A model generated the notes under the pieces. The model was given only the letters and a program-made list of their open reading frames with translations. It was not told where the DNA came from and did not search any database. This document shows, piece by piece, positions 1 to 10,700 of a DNA stretch of 39,279 nucleotides; position 1 is the first letter of the stretch; every line of letters begins with the position of its first letter. The stretch comes from Polysphondylium violaceum (lineage: Eukaryota; Evosea; Eumycetozoa; Dictyosteliales; Dictyosteliaceae): contig AJWJ01000198.1 of NCBI GenBank assembly GCA_000277445.1, positions 1 to 39,279 on the forward strand. Direction: 5' to 3'. Both the position numbers and the translations under genes were made by a program.

Positions 1-620
1 TTTGAATCAGCGATTCTAAAGACCCTTTCAGAGAATTTAATTATATCATCGATGGATTGATCTCTGATCAGCATTTCGTATTTAAAACAACGAATATTAT
101 TTTGGATCTTTTCGAATAACTCTTGATCACCCATACTTTTATCATACTCTATACTGTTGAAATCTAGATCTGTATCTGGATGTGCCACCATTTTTTTAAA
201 CAAATGATCTCTAGAGAACAACTCGTCTACCAAATCATTAAACTCTTGTTTGTTTGTGGTTGTAAACATATTTTGATCCATAGATACACCCTCCTCAGGC
301 GTATCTAACCAATCTTGATAATAGGTATGAGTGGTTGTATTAATATTATTATTACTATTATCTGATAATAAATCCTTGAATCTTTTTAATTTATCCAATA
401 TAAATGATTCATCTAGATTTGATTCCAACAATTGCTTTAAGTTGTAGTCATCTCTGTTTTGGTAAAACTTTCCATTATAGCACATTAAATAGCCATCTGT
501 GGGTGGTGTAAAATATTTAAATATACATTTTCTTAGATACACATTATTAAAAATTGATCTAAACAGTGTGGCTGTATTTCTATTATTATTACTATTATTG
601 TTATTGCTACTATTATCCAT
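1..620 (-). CDS. Dictyostelid helical-repeat (ankyrin-like) family protein, N-terminal part
   Basis: An open frame runs on the minus strand from the ATG at 620-618 to the window edge without a stop, giving about 206 residues of the amino-terminal end only. After a short Asn/Ser run it has the family signature LFRSIFNNVYLRK, then a GYLMCYNG-like motif, a DESFILDKLKRFKDLL segment and a YYQDWLD motif. The same motifs recur in the same order in the genes starting at 20046 and 23641, so the three are paralogues. Such dictyostelid proteins are usually annotated as ankyrin repeat-containing, but I see no classical ankyrin consensus here and the function is unknown. Its downstream part, including any introns, lies outside the window. 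Confidence 0.8.
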   Translation of the reverse strand, partial: MDNSSNNNNSNNNRNTATLFRSIFNNVYLRKCIFKYFTPPTDGYLMCYNGKFYQNRDDYNLKQLLESNLDESFILDKLKRFKDLLSDNSNNNINTTTHTYYQDWLDTPEEGVSMDQNMFTTTNKQEFNDLVDELFSRDHLFKKMVAHPDTDLDFNSIEYDKSMGDQELFEKIQNNIRCFKYEMLIRDQSIDDIIKFSERVFRIADS

Positions 621-1371
621 ATCTGCTCATATGATCTGGGTCCCAAAGCAATAAAAAAAAAATAAAAAGATATTTTATAAAAAAATTGTTTGGGGCATTA
701 GGAAAAATTGAGCAGGATTAGGAGGAGAGGAATATTGAGAAATATTCCGAGTCCAAAATATTGTTATAGTGGCAAATATATGAGAAATTTAGAGGATTAC
801 TCACAATTTCCTTTGGTCGCAAAAATAGTGTTCGCGGTTCGTAAAATGAATGTGCGGGACGGATTGTGAAATTTACACACAAATTATGCTACAATATTCA
901 TGGAGAAAGAGACCATGGCAACGGCACTTTGTAAAGGATAGCTTGTCTGTGCATTTTGTCTCCTACAAACCAAACAGACATCTCTCCCTTTTTATTCTGT
1001 CCTCGCGATTTAAAGGAGGAGCATAAATTGTGTTTTTTGAAACTCTGAGCGACAATTTCGACCCAATAGTTGATAATTTGATATGTAAAAGATAGTCTTT
1101 GAAATGGATGAAATATTGATTTTTTTTAAAAAGTTGTTACCACCCAAGAATTATAAATGACAATATAAAAATGTGGTTGAGAACAACTCTGGTATAAATT
1201 CTAGCTCGATGATCATTCCTAAGATTGTTGATGATCATTTTAGTTGAGTCCACGTGGTTGTGGCAATAATTATAAACCTAAATGACTTTTGGTTGTTGAT
1301 TTTCTCATAAGAGATTCTTCCTGTCACTTCGTGATTGGTTCATATATACTGTCTTATCTTTCTTTGCTTGC
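621..1371. other. Intergenic stretch with short hairpins
   Basis: This is non-coding DNA between the partial family gene on its left and a decayed copy of the same gene on its right. It presumably carries the promoter of the minus-strand gene, with an A/T-rich tract just before its ATG. Near 730-749 there is a perfect 8-bp inverted repeat (GGAATATT/AATATTCC) around a 4-nt loop. I see no convincing open frame or RNA gene. Confidence 0.5.
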
Positions 1372-1393
1372 TTAAGCAAAGAGCTTAAGCAAT
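1366..1393. repeat. Overlapping GCTTAAGC palindromes
   Basis: The octamer GCTTAAGC occurs twice within about 25 bp, once inside the 12-bp palindrome TTGCTTAAGCAA. It sits at the 3' boundary of the decayed gene copy, so it may mark a duplication or rearrangement junction. That role is only a suggestion. Confidence 0.4.
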
Positions 1394-1866
1394 GGCAGTA
1401 CAATGTTTATTACTACCATATTTGTATTGGCCTCTATTAAGAGATTTCTTGGGTCTGTTAGAGGCAGGACCAAGGAGTTGATTAACATTAGGACCACAAC
1501 GATTGGAGGCGATTGAAATGATAAAATTAAGATTTTCTTTCGAGTATTATTATCATTATTGATACTACTGTTATTATTACTATTGTCTTGGATGTACTCT
1601 TTATCTAGTAAATGTTGGAAAAGATACTCTTTTTGATCAGATACTCTAAAGATCCTTTGAGAAAAATAAAATATATCATGAATGGATTGATTTCTAATAA
1701 CTTCCAAGTACACAGCTAAATAGCAACTATACTAATCAAGAGCTATTGCAACTATTTAAAGATCCCGGATTTAGCTTTAGATACAATACATGTTTTCTTA
1801 GATACGCATTATTAAAGATTGATCTAAACAACCTATTTATATTACTAATACTGATTTCACTGTTAT
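1372..1866 (-). pseudogene. Decayed copy of the neighbouring ankyrin-like family gene
   Basis: Two separate blocks on the minus strand match the intact paralogue at 1-620. The first, near 1866-1745, reads NRLFRSIFNNAYLRKHV (compare LFRSIFNNVYLRK) but has no ATG, an in-frame TGA upstream and a TGA soon after. The second, from about 1713, reads EVIRNQSIHDIFYFSQRIFRVSD, matching the residues that follow EML in the intact gene (IRDQSIDDIIKFSERVFRIAD). About 150 codons that separate these motifs in the intact gene are missing. After the second block the frame drifts into an Asn-rich and then unrelated hydrophobic stretch. It is best read as a partial tandem duplicate with an internal deletion and a lost start. 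No product is expected. Confidence 0.75.
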
Positions 1867-1956
1867 ATCAAGAGTAGATATATTCTCATAAACGAAAAAC
1901 TAAGGTAGAATCAAATGTTTCGATTGTCTCTTACAACAAAGGTTAAAGGTTGGTTC

Positions 1957-2082
1957 ATCATTCCATTTAGAAAAAAAGAAGAAACATAAAAAAAGATATA
2001 TTTCTTTAAAATTTTTTTCCGAGGACCTTCGAAGAAGCCTCGCCCATATTTTTTTAGTTCTTTTTTTTCTAAATGGAATGAT
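1957..2082. repeat. 126-bp inverted-repeat element (MITE-like or long hairpin)
   Basis: The left arm 1957-1980 and right arm 2058-2082 are reverse complements over 24 bp, differing only by one extra base in the A/T run; both outer ends read ATCATTCC when read inwards. The roughly 77-bp loop holds a nested GC-rich stem, CGAGG at 2020-2024 with CCTCG at 2038-2042, enclosing the palindrome CTTCGAAG (2027-2034). I see no clear target-site duplication. It ends 92 bp before the ATG at 2175, so in RNA it could also form a 5'UTR hairpin. It may be a miniature transposon, a hairpin small-RNA source or a regulatory structure. Confidence 0.65.
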
Positions 2083-2174
2083 TGCTCGGACAACTGATAA
2101 CAATAATATGATAACACACTGAATATCATCATTATTATAAACATTACAGTGTACATATATATTTGAATAATACG

Positions 2175-4235
2175 ATGGATGGTGTTAGCAACAAAGACAC
2201 AACAACCAGTTTGTTTTTTCAAGTCTTTAAAAACAAGTACCTTGCCAAGACGATCTTGGACCACAGATTTGTAGATGATGAGTATTTGTCAATAGGCATG
2301 CTATTCAAGCACAACAGATTTGATTTATTTGACCAACTGTGGGGTGACAATGGTGATGGCCTCGATATAAACCATCATGATTTAAATGCATTCTTTAGAT
2401 ACAATTCGTGCTATCAACGATTCGTTAGAGTGTGGAATAAGTTTAGATACTTTATCTCGCGTGACAAGATGGAAAGATGGTTTCAGCTTGCATGCAAGGG
2501 AGACAAGGATAAGAATATATTGATCAAGATGCTGGACCAACTGTATGAGGTTATGTATTATGATTTCCAGCCTTTTCTCCTCTTACAAAACTTGGATGTC
2601 CCCGACTCGGTAGAGATCTTGGAGCATTTCTTCAAGTGCAGAAAGAAAAAGAGAGGTCAAAATATCGAACAGCAGCCCTTACTGGACTCTCTCGAGGCAA
2701 TCTCTTTTCTTGCTCATCCTAACGCCACTATCCGCAAGCATATGGCGTTGAATCTGTTGCTAGTTCAAGATCAAAAAGATATCCTTGTGGACAAAGTGTC
2801 TCTGGATACCCTTCAACTGCTCATAGACAACAACCATGGCTGCACATTCAAAGTGACCAAGTTTCCGCCACTAGACATCCAGAAGGCCTATTTTGTGATC
2901 AAACATATCGATCAATGCACCATAGAGTCTTGGGACGCCATCAATGCCGTCAAGCTGGGCGATACCAAGATACTTGATTTCCTAAACTCTAAACCATATA
3001 CATGGAACACAAGTGCTTGGATCTACAGTCCAACGATCGAGGTGTTTGAGTTTATCCTGAGAAACTTTAGTATTGGTGGCACCAAAGACGCCGATCCCTT
3101 GGCCCAACTTGGTAACCTTGCGCTGGTCCAACACATATACAACAATCACAAATCGTTCACTTTTTCATGGAAGGCCCTTAGATCGCCCCCTGAGGTCTTG
3201 AGGTTTTTATTAGAGAATCTAAAAAAGGACCAAAAGCTACCGCCATTCCAAAAGATATTTATCAACGATCAAGGCGCATTATTTAAATGCGATCTGTTTA
3301 ACTTCCCTGCACCCCCTGCATTGAGTCACCAACAACTGATGCTGCTCTTGGAGGCCTATGGCGAGGATGAATTGAACTTTAAAGAAGACTCTCTACTCTT
3401 TTTATCCTCGATTGCAAACAATCAACCTGAAATCGTCAAGTTTCTCATCGACCACAACCATGTGGATTTTAACAGACTCTCTCGAATCCCCGGGCGTGTG
3501 GCCGATGTCTTTTTTTCTGCCATTCGTCATTCCCAAATTTTTAAGCTTTGCCTAACGATTTTCAAAGACCACAAATGGTTCAAAGACTCTTTTCGTAAAG
3601 TCTTTAAGGGCGACTGGGCCTTGAAAATATGGCAGACCATCATATCCTCGCCAGCTGCCTACCGTCTCGAGTTTGTCCAGGGCCTCAAAGACCTGGACCT
3701 CTTTCCACACTATGTCCACACCACGTTTTACCAGGCAGACTACTACAATGAAAATCCTCACCAACCACTCACCACCACTCTGGTTCAGTCCATGCTGGTC
3801 GATGTCCAATTCAAGAACCTCGATTTTCTCGACAAGCTCTTTGTCTATGCTGTCAAACACGGGAATTACCAACTCACAAAATTAATGATCACCGTCATCG
3901 AGCACTGGAAGGCCAAACTCGGTATCCAGCAATACCACATCGAGAGCAGCTTCACAATGCTCAGAGACAGAATTGAGCTAGTAACTTGTCAAAATTGTGT
4001 CACTGCCATCATCGACTACCTCCCACCAATCACCAAATACAGTCAACCAATGATTGCCACTCTGTCGCCCCAAGTACTCGACAAACTATTGTCTGAAATT
4101 CTCGCTCAGGGTGACTTTGATATGCACTTTCATCTCCTCTCAAAAGCCATTGAATACGCAAGATTCCTCAAAAAGCCAAACATCCAACAACTCTTGTCAA
4201 ATCTTCCCGCTGACATTCAACAAAGATTAACATAA
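2175..4235 (+). CDS. Dictyostelid helical-repeat (ankyrin-like) family protein
   Basis: This is a single uninterrupted frame. I place the start at the first ATG (2175); the frame is open slightly further upstream but only with a TTG. The product is about 686 residues. The N-terminus carries the family signature LFFQVFKNKYLAKTI, an F-box/FNIP-type head seen in many dictyostelid repeat proteins. The rest is a chain of weak helical repeats with phrases such as ALVQHIYNNH, PEVLRFLLEN and PEIVKFLIDHNHVDF, which resemble degenerate ankyrin or HEAT-like helices. There is no signal peptide or membrane segment. It is more distant from the genes at 20046 and 23641 than those two are from each other. 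Third positions become visibly more GC-rich toward the 3' end. Function unknown; a protein-interaction scaffold is the usual guess. Confidence 0.85.
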   Translation: MDGVSNKDTTTSLFFQVFKNKYLAKTILDHRFVDDEYLSIGMLFKHNRFDLFDQLWGDNGDGLDINHHDLNAFFRYNSCYQRFVRVWNKFRYFISRDKMERWFQLACKGDKDKNILIKMLDQLYEVMYYDFQPFLLLQNLDVPDSVEILEHFFKCRKKKRGQNIEQQPLLDSLEAISFLAHPNATIRKHMALNLLLVQDQKDILVDKVSLDTLQLLIDNNHGCTFKVTKFPPLDIQKAYFVIKHIDQCTIESWDAINAVKLGDTKILDFLNSKPYTWNTSAWIYSPTIEVFEFILRNFSIGGTKDADPLAQLGNLALVQHIYNNHKSFTFSWKALRSPPEVLRFLLENLKKDQKLPPFQKIFINDQGALFKCDLFNFPAPPALSHQQLMLLLEAYGEDELNFKEDSLLFLSSIANNQPEIVKFLIDHNHVDFNRLSRIPGRVADVFFSAIRHSQIFKLCLTIFKDHKWFKDSFRKVFKGDWALKIWQTIISSPAAYRLEFVQGLKDLDLFPHYVHTTFYQADYYNENPHQPLTTTLVQSMLVDVQFKNLDFLDKLFVYAVKHGNYQLTKLMITVIEHWKAKLGIQQYHIESSFTMLRDRIELVTCQNCVTAIIDYLPPITKYSQPMIATLSPQVLDKLLSEILAQGDFDMHFHLLSKAIEYARFLKKPNIQQLLSNLPADIQQRLT

Positions 4236-4339
4236 TAAAATATCTAAACAAATCAAACATGTTTATCTTTAATAAAAAAACATTCGCATATCTATTTTAT
4301 TCGTTCAGGATACACACCTGGACACATCCGACGATACTA
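4236..4339. terminator. Shared 3' region of convergent genes with poly(A) signals
   Basis: The two flanking genes converge with about 105 bp between stop codons. An AATAAA at 4271-4276 serves the plus-strand gene, and its reverse complement TTTATT at 4296-4301 could serve the minus-strand gene, so the transcripts probably overlap at their 3' ends. Confidence 0.5.
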
Positions 4340-6580
4340 TTATTGAGGCGTAAAACTTGTGGGTAGAATAGTGATGGGGAATTCGAGGTGATGATGTTTT
4401 GTTTTTCTTAATGATATCCTAAATGTATATGAATTTGATATATTGGATAAATGTATCGTGGACAGTATGTTGATTGGTATTGAGAAGCAAATGGTCGTGT
4501 TGTATTTTGTTTTGGCCTGAATAAAATAATCATTGGATTTAAATTTAATTGACGCTACAGTATTATTTGATGTACAATAGAGATCTTCATCTTCCTCTTG
4601 CTCATCTAAATCTATATTACTATTACTATTATTATTTACATTTTCAATAACATTATTATCATTAATATTATTTAATTTCTTAGTTTTATCTATATTTGTT
4701 GTAGTTGTTGTTGATTTACTATTACTATTATCTTTACTATTCCTATTCTTTGATTTCTTATTTTTGTCTATATTTGTCGCTGTTGTTGTTGTTACACTAT
4801 TACTATTACCTTTGCCACCATTACTATTACTATTATTACTACTACTATTTTCATTATTTACAATTTCAGACATATTACTATTAGAATTTCCACCGCTTGT
4901 ACTAATATTTTCATTATTGACTGAACTACCCTTCCAAGATTGTTGTTTATTTACTAATCTTAATCTAAATCCTTTTATGATCCCATCACTTTGATTGTCT
5001 ATCGTTAAATACAAAGATACCTATTCAGTAACAACACACATTAGTTAGCTTATTTAATCTATTTCAATCATACATATTATAACCTAACCTACATTTGAGC
5101 CAATGATACCAAAATTATTATACAATAATCTTGATTTAAGAGTAATGTTATTCAATGTATTGGAAAAGCTTTTAATTTTATCAACAACCATCAAATCATT
5201 TCTAATGTTGCTGTAGGTTGTCAAACTATTGATAATGCCAATGGGTACAGTTGTATTGATACCTTTGATCAAGGGACCATCTGATTTGAATTTATTGTGT
5301 AACTCACCAAGACCCGAGAATGCCAATCGATAAAAGACACCATTCTTTGTGTCTTTGTTGATCGAGAACGATGTGGGCAAATACGAGGGAATAGTGTATC
5401 TGAAAATAAACTTATGTGTACGTTCGGTCAAGACCTGATGCTCAGAGCATGAGTGAATTATGGGAGGGTTGAAACTCGACTCTTGTATCTCTGGCAACGG
5501 CTCGAGGAATGGACATTGATCGTCTTGATCCAAACTATGGTTATAGAGTAAGAGTAAATCATTGGACACTGATTTCTTTATATCTATCGTTTGCTTGAGT
5601 ACATTGCCAGTATCGTTGTTCTTTTGTTGTTGTTGTGATTCTTGTAGGCTACTCTGTACCGTGGGGGACAGAGGTTTGTTTGGCAGAGGTGGAGAGGGTG
5701 TTGAGGAACTGGAGTCTGTATTGGTGGTGGCAGTCGTGGTATTGTTACTAATATTATTACTTGGTGTTGTTAGTGATAGTTTATTGAATAGATTCGTGGT
5801 AGATGTGTTGGTCGAGGGGAGGATATTGGACAGAGAGGGAGGAGAAGAGAGGTTAAGACTTTTTGAACGATTTTTAATCAACTCTTGATCAACGGCGGTT
5901 GGATAGAGATGAAAGTCATGTGCTACGATGGTCTCTTTGGAGAGAATATGGGTTTTGTTGTTGTGGCTGGTCGATACACCCTCAAATGTGCATTTTAGAA
6001 ACTGCAGTCTCTTTACATTCACCTTGAGGTGCACTTCAATGTGATCACCTGCGTGAAATATTTTATGTGATGGCACAGATTTAAACTCGCCCTGGCTGGT
6101 GCTGGCCAGGATATTGATGTCAAAGTGGTGACTATCACTCCCATCGTCTTGGAACCACGTAGGCTTCTTTACTATACTGCTGGCTCCACTAGATCCACTG
6201 CTTCTTCTCCTGTGGTGTTTTACAATACTCGCACCACCACTACTGCTTCCCATGGAGGATAAACTCGTGTTACTTAAACTTGGCTTTAGACCGCTGCTAC
6301 TCTGCTTGAATCCATCGGCAATAAAATGACTGCTGCTGCTGCTGGCAGCAATATCTACACTACTATTAACATTGCCATTACTACTACAATGTCCACCATT
6401 TCCATTTGTGTTGGATGACAGGATGCTTGAGAGATCCAATTGATCAGATGATGTCAACAAAGGATCATTGACAAAACTCGTCGATGAGAGATGAAATTTG
6501 GAAAAAGACGACAATGCCGGTGGGTCCAGAATCGCCTCATCATCATCTTGAAATATAATCATACTTGAATTTTTTTTCAT
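4340..6580 (-). CDS. Arrestin-fold domain protein with low-complexity inserts
   Basis: Two exons, 6580-5093 and 5020-4340, are joined across a 72-nt intron (5021-5092, GTAGG..TAG) in phase 0, giving 722 residues. The first 150 residues are Ser/Asn-rich. Arrestin N-domain features follow: IFHAGDHIEVHLKV near 174-187, and FIFRYTIPSYLPTSF near 391-405, the family's F-x-F-x-x-P-x-x-L-P-x-S-F pattern. A Ser/Thr/Pro/Gln-rich insert (about 240-345) separates them. The C-domain begins with SLYLTIDNQSDGIIKGF at the exon junction, is interrupted by an Asn/Ser/Lys-rich insert of about 120 residues, and ends in beta-strand-like sequence. Arrestin-fold proteins bind receptors or transporters and recruit ubiquitin ligases or trafficking factors; dictyostelids have a family of them (Adc proteins). 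I see no FYVE, SAM or clear PPxY motif. Specific role unknown. Confidence 0.75.
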
Positions 6581-6840
6581 ATTGATATGTATATGATGTA
6601 TATATGTATGTATATATTTATATTAAAACAACTACAAGAATTAATTGACACGCTTTGTACTGAAATGGTGTGTGTGGTATGTGGTGAATTTTATATATCT
6701 ACTTTTTTTTATGTATCGAAATTTTTTTTTTTTTTTTGTATGAAGATGTAATGTATGTGGGGAGATATATATGTATGTGAATATGTACAAGTATCAGTAT
6801 ATGGTTGATAAATAAATAATAAATAAATAAATAAAAAACA

Positions 6841-7074
6841 ATGAAACACCCTCTTAAACTTGATTGCGTATTGCTGGTTCTAATCTTCTATACCATCACT
6901 CTGGGTATGATTAGTAATGAAATGAATATTTTGTTTGATTTTACAATAAATGTGATTGATAAAAATACAACCCACTTTGATCAATTTTGCGAGGACCAAA
7001 ATAGTTTTTTTACAAAAACTCAAAAAAAATCAAAAATCAAAAAAAATAACATAAAAGCGGTAAAATGTGTGTAA
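6841..7074 (+). CDS. Doubtful small secreted-type ORF (77 codons) or exon
   Basis: The frame starts with an ATG in an A-rich context typical of dictyostelid starts. The first 22 codons encode a signal-peptide-like stretch (MKHPLKLDCVLLVLIFYTI) and are less AT-rich than the surroundings. Composition then falls to intergenic AT-richness and the translation becomes Lys/Asn-rich. A donor-like GTATGA follows codon 21-22, so only the first part may be a real exon. No homologue is recognised, and it may be chance. Confidence 0.2.
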   Translation: MKHPLKLDCVLLVLIFYTITLGMISNEMNILFDFTINVIDKNTTHFDQFCEDQNSFFTKTQKKSKIKKNNIKAVKCV

Positions 7075-7625
7075 GTGGGGAAATCAACAGAGACCACTTG
7101 TACAAGTCTTGTCAGAAATCATGCGTTCATTTAAAAAGATTGATTGATTTTTATTTTCATCATATTCTTGTTTTCTTGATTTTAAAAGAGAATAAATCGA
7201 TCTTTTTAAAACCAAGAAAAACATGCAAGTCAAATTGATGATTTCGTTAAAAGAAAATTAAAGACAGTTTGTCTAGGAGAATTCATCACACGCATGCAAG
7301 TTGAGAGAGTTTAAATTATCAAGATATCATGATATTCTAAAATATAATTACAGTAATGCACGCACTCACTAAACTCTATTGCCAAAATCACACACATCAC
7401 AATGGATTCTTTGTGGATCAAAACTCTTTTTCAAAATAAAATTCAAATTTTAATTTTTTTAATTTTTTTTTTTTTTTTTGTATTTTTTCTAGCTTTTTTT
7501 TTGTCACCTGTAACGACTCTTATGCAAAGTTGTCTTTATATGTTAATATATTGTTTATCATTATCTCTATTGTTTATTCTTTAAAGATAAAATTCAGATT
7601 TTATTTTTAAAATAAATAGATCCTT

Positions 7626-7650
7626 GTTTTAAAAAATCTATTTTTAAAAC
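7626..7650. repeat. Perfect 10-bp AT-rich hairpin
   Basis: GTTTTAAAAA and TTTTTAAAAC flank a 5-nt loop, 141 bp upstream of the ATG of the coiled-coil gene. It could be a promoter or 5'UTR structure, although hairpins arise easily in such AT-rich DNA. Confidence 0.4.
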
Positions 7651-7791
7651 AAATCACCCCACACACTTTTAGATATCTTTTTTTTTTTTTTTCATTATTT
7701 ATTTATTTATTTTAAATATATATATAGTAATCTTTGTAGTAAATAATATATCTTTAGATTTAGATATAAAATCGAAAAAGGAAAAAAAATA

Positions 7792-10700
7792 ATGGCATCT
7801 ACAAATTCAGATTTTAATTCAAACGAATCAAAAACAAAGTTGTTGAAATCATTGAAAACAGAGATTGTCGATATTAAACTTCAACAACAAAATCAAAGAG
7901 ATTCGATCGATAGAATTGAAGGATTACTCAAACAAGTTGATGGAGTGCTAAAGACTCACAGCAGCAATCTAGTTGAAGAAAAGGCAACTCGTACTAAATT
8001 AACAACATGGATCAAAGATAACATTGGTCCAGATCTATCAGTCATTGACGAACACATTGAATCCAAACATGTCAGTGGCATTGAAGATAAACTCAAACAA
8101 CTCTACCAAATTCTCGATAAAAAGATCAAAGAACAAGAGGAATCCAATGAAAGAAGAACCAACTCTGTCAGAGACCAAATTAAATTCAATGCTGATTCCA
8201 TTAGATCAAATCACAGCACTGTATCTGAACTCGTACAATCAAATCACACAACCTATTTATCCAAATTTAGAGAAGCCTCTTCAGATGTCGATGAAAAATT
8301 ACTTTCACACGATCAAAGACTCAAAGCTACTGAGAGCACACTTGACAAAAAAATCAACCAATCTGCCATGTCTTTGGATCAAAGATTAAGATCAACAGAG
8401 TCTGTTTTTGACCAAAAGATCTCTTTCAATCACTCTTCACTTGAGAATCAAATTGGTATCACAGAATCAAATCTTGACAAAAAGATTACATCCACCGTAA
8501 ACTCTTTTGATCAACGTCTCAACACCCTCAACAATAATTTAGAGTCAAAGATCACCACCTCCTCTGCTGTTGTTTCATCTCGTCTCGACAGTATCCTCAC
8601 CACTGCACTTCAAAAGATTGATCAATACTCTAAAGAGATTAGAACAGAGTTTAGCAATATCAATGAAAAGGAGCAATCTAAACTCCAAAGATTGGTTGAT
8701 AAACTCTCTCTAGAGATTGCCAATGTTCGTGCAGGTGTTGATGCCGATACCAAGAAATTAAAAGAAGCCATCGATCATTCCTCTATTCGTGACAAGGATG
8801 TAATTAATCAAAGCACTCAGACCTATATTCAAGATCAATGGAGAATGACTTTTCTTCCCATGGTAAATAATCTCGCCTCTACTTACTCTCGTAATGAAGG
8901 TAAGCGTATCTCTGAAGATTTGACAATGTTTATTCAATCTGAAATCAATCAAATTCAATTTGAATTTGAACAAAGACTTAGAACAGACATTCAAAAGCTC
9001 AAATATGAACTCATTGGCGTCGTCAACACCAAGGTAGATTCCATTTATCAAGAACAAAAAGATTTCTTTTCTCAAGAAAGAGCTTTACGTGAAGATGACA
9101 GAAAATATTTAGAAACTCTTAAAACTACCATTTTTGCCTCTTTAAGAGAAGCTAAATCTGAAAGAGATCATTTATCAAATCAATTAAATTTATTATTATC
9201 CTCTGATCCAAACAAATCAATTAATCCAATTATTGGTAAGTTGTTACTTTAATTTTTATTCAATAGCAATGTTTAATACTAATAATACTTATTAATTCTA
9301 TAGATGAAGCAGCAAATGAATCGAATACATTATTAAAACAAAATGATGAATTATTAATTCAATTGGAAAACAATAGAAAACAAAAGCTCAAGGAAATTGA
9401 AGATAATGAAAACAAAATCAAGGCACAAAGAGAACAAATTGAAAAGGAGCAATTTGATTTAGAGAAATTGGAATTACAAAAGAAGGAAACCGAAGAAAAG
9501 AATCTTATTGAGCAAATGAGAATTGAAAGTATTCAGAGAAAGAAAGAGTATGACGAGCGTATCAAACAAAGAGAACAAGAAAGAGAACAAGAGATTGCTC
9601 AACTCCAAGTCAAACAAAAGGAAGCTGAAAGATTAATTGAAGAACAAAAAGAACAACAAGCCAAGCTTTTATTAGAACGTGAAAGAGAGTTGAAGGAATT
9701 GGAATTAAAAGCCAAACAAGAAGATGAAAAGAGACAACTCGAAGAGAAACGTAAAAGAGATTTGGATGAAGAGGAATGGAAACGTAAGGAACAAATCTAT
9801 GAAATGGAATTGGCCAAAGAAAAGGAAAAACAAAGACTCCTTGACCAAGAGAGAGAAAAAGAGATTGAGTCCCTTTTAGCCGCAGAGAAACAAAGACAAA
9901 TTGATGCTGAAAAGATGATTGAACAAGAAAGAGAGAAGTCCAAACAACTCGAGCAACAACTCAACAGTGAAAAGATAAAGTTGGAAAATGAAAAGAAAGA
10001 ATTGGAAGCTCAAAAAGCAAGAGAAATGCTCGAGATGAGCAAGAAATTAGAGTTGGAAGCAGCTGCCAGACAAAAGGAACTTGAAAAACAACACGAAAAA
10101 GAGCGTCAAGAAGCAGAGGAAAAGAGAAAGCTTGAGCAATTGGAATTGGAACAACAAAAACAAAAGGATCAAGAAGCTGCAGATTTACTCAAAAAACAAA
10201 AACAACAACAACGTGAAAGAGAAGAACAAGAGGAAGCTAAAGCCAAAGAAGCTGCCAAACAAAGAGAAAAGGACGCACAAGAAGAGCGTGAAAAGATTCG
10301 TCAAGAAGAACTTGAAAAGGTTCGTCAAGAGGAACGTGAAAGAGAGTTGTCTCGTGAACAAGAGAAAAAGAGAGAACAAGAACGTGATAGAGTCCGTCAA
10401 GAGGAACAAGATAAAGCTCGTCAACAAGAACGTGAAAAAGAAAGAGTACGTCAAGAAGAACAAGAAAAGGCTCGTAAGCAAGAACGTGATAGAGAAAATG
10501 AAAAGGAAAGAATTCGTCAAGAGGAGCGTGAAAAGATTCGTCAAGAGGAGCGTGAAAGAATTCGTCAAGAAGAAAGTGATAGAGAAAAAGAAAAAGAAAG
10601 AGAAAGAGAAAAGGAAAAGGAAAGAAAAGAAAAACAAAGACGTCAACAACAAGAGGAAGAAGAGGAAGAGGAAGCTGCTCAACAACAAAGAGAACAAGAG

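Larger units (their letters stand above)
6581..7791. other. Divergent intergenic region with AT-rich inverted repeats
   Basis: This is 1.2 kb between two divergently transcribed genes, so it should hold both promoters. It is rich in T and A runs. Structures seen: palindrome ACTTGTACAAGT near 7097-7108; 11-bp inverted repeat 7130-7140 with 7200-7210 (TTTAAAAAGAT/ATCTTTTTAAA); palindrome ATATCATGATAT at 7324-7335; and a perfect 10-bp hairpin 7626-7635/7641-7650 with a 5-nt loop. The octamer ATGCAAGT occurs near 7223 and 7294. A weak coding candidate starts at 6841. Confidence 0.5.

Noticed and set aside
2163-2174. Upstream TTG as start of the 2175 gene
   Set aside because: Nuclear dictyostelid genes use ATG; an ATG follows four codons later in a normal context.
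1900-2264. Two minus-strand frames over the inverted repeat
   Set aside because: They cross the hairpin arms and the start of the real plus-strand gene, have low-complexity Lys/Phe translations and no family similarity.
7402-7584. 60-codon hydrophobic frame
   Set aside because: It is a read-through of T-runs (poly-Phe) in AT-rich intergenic DNA.
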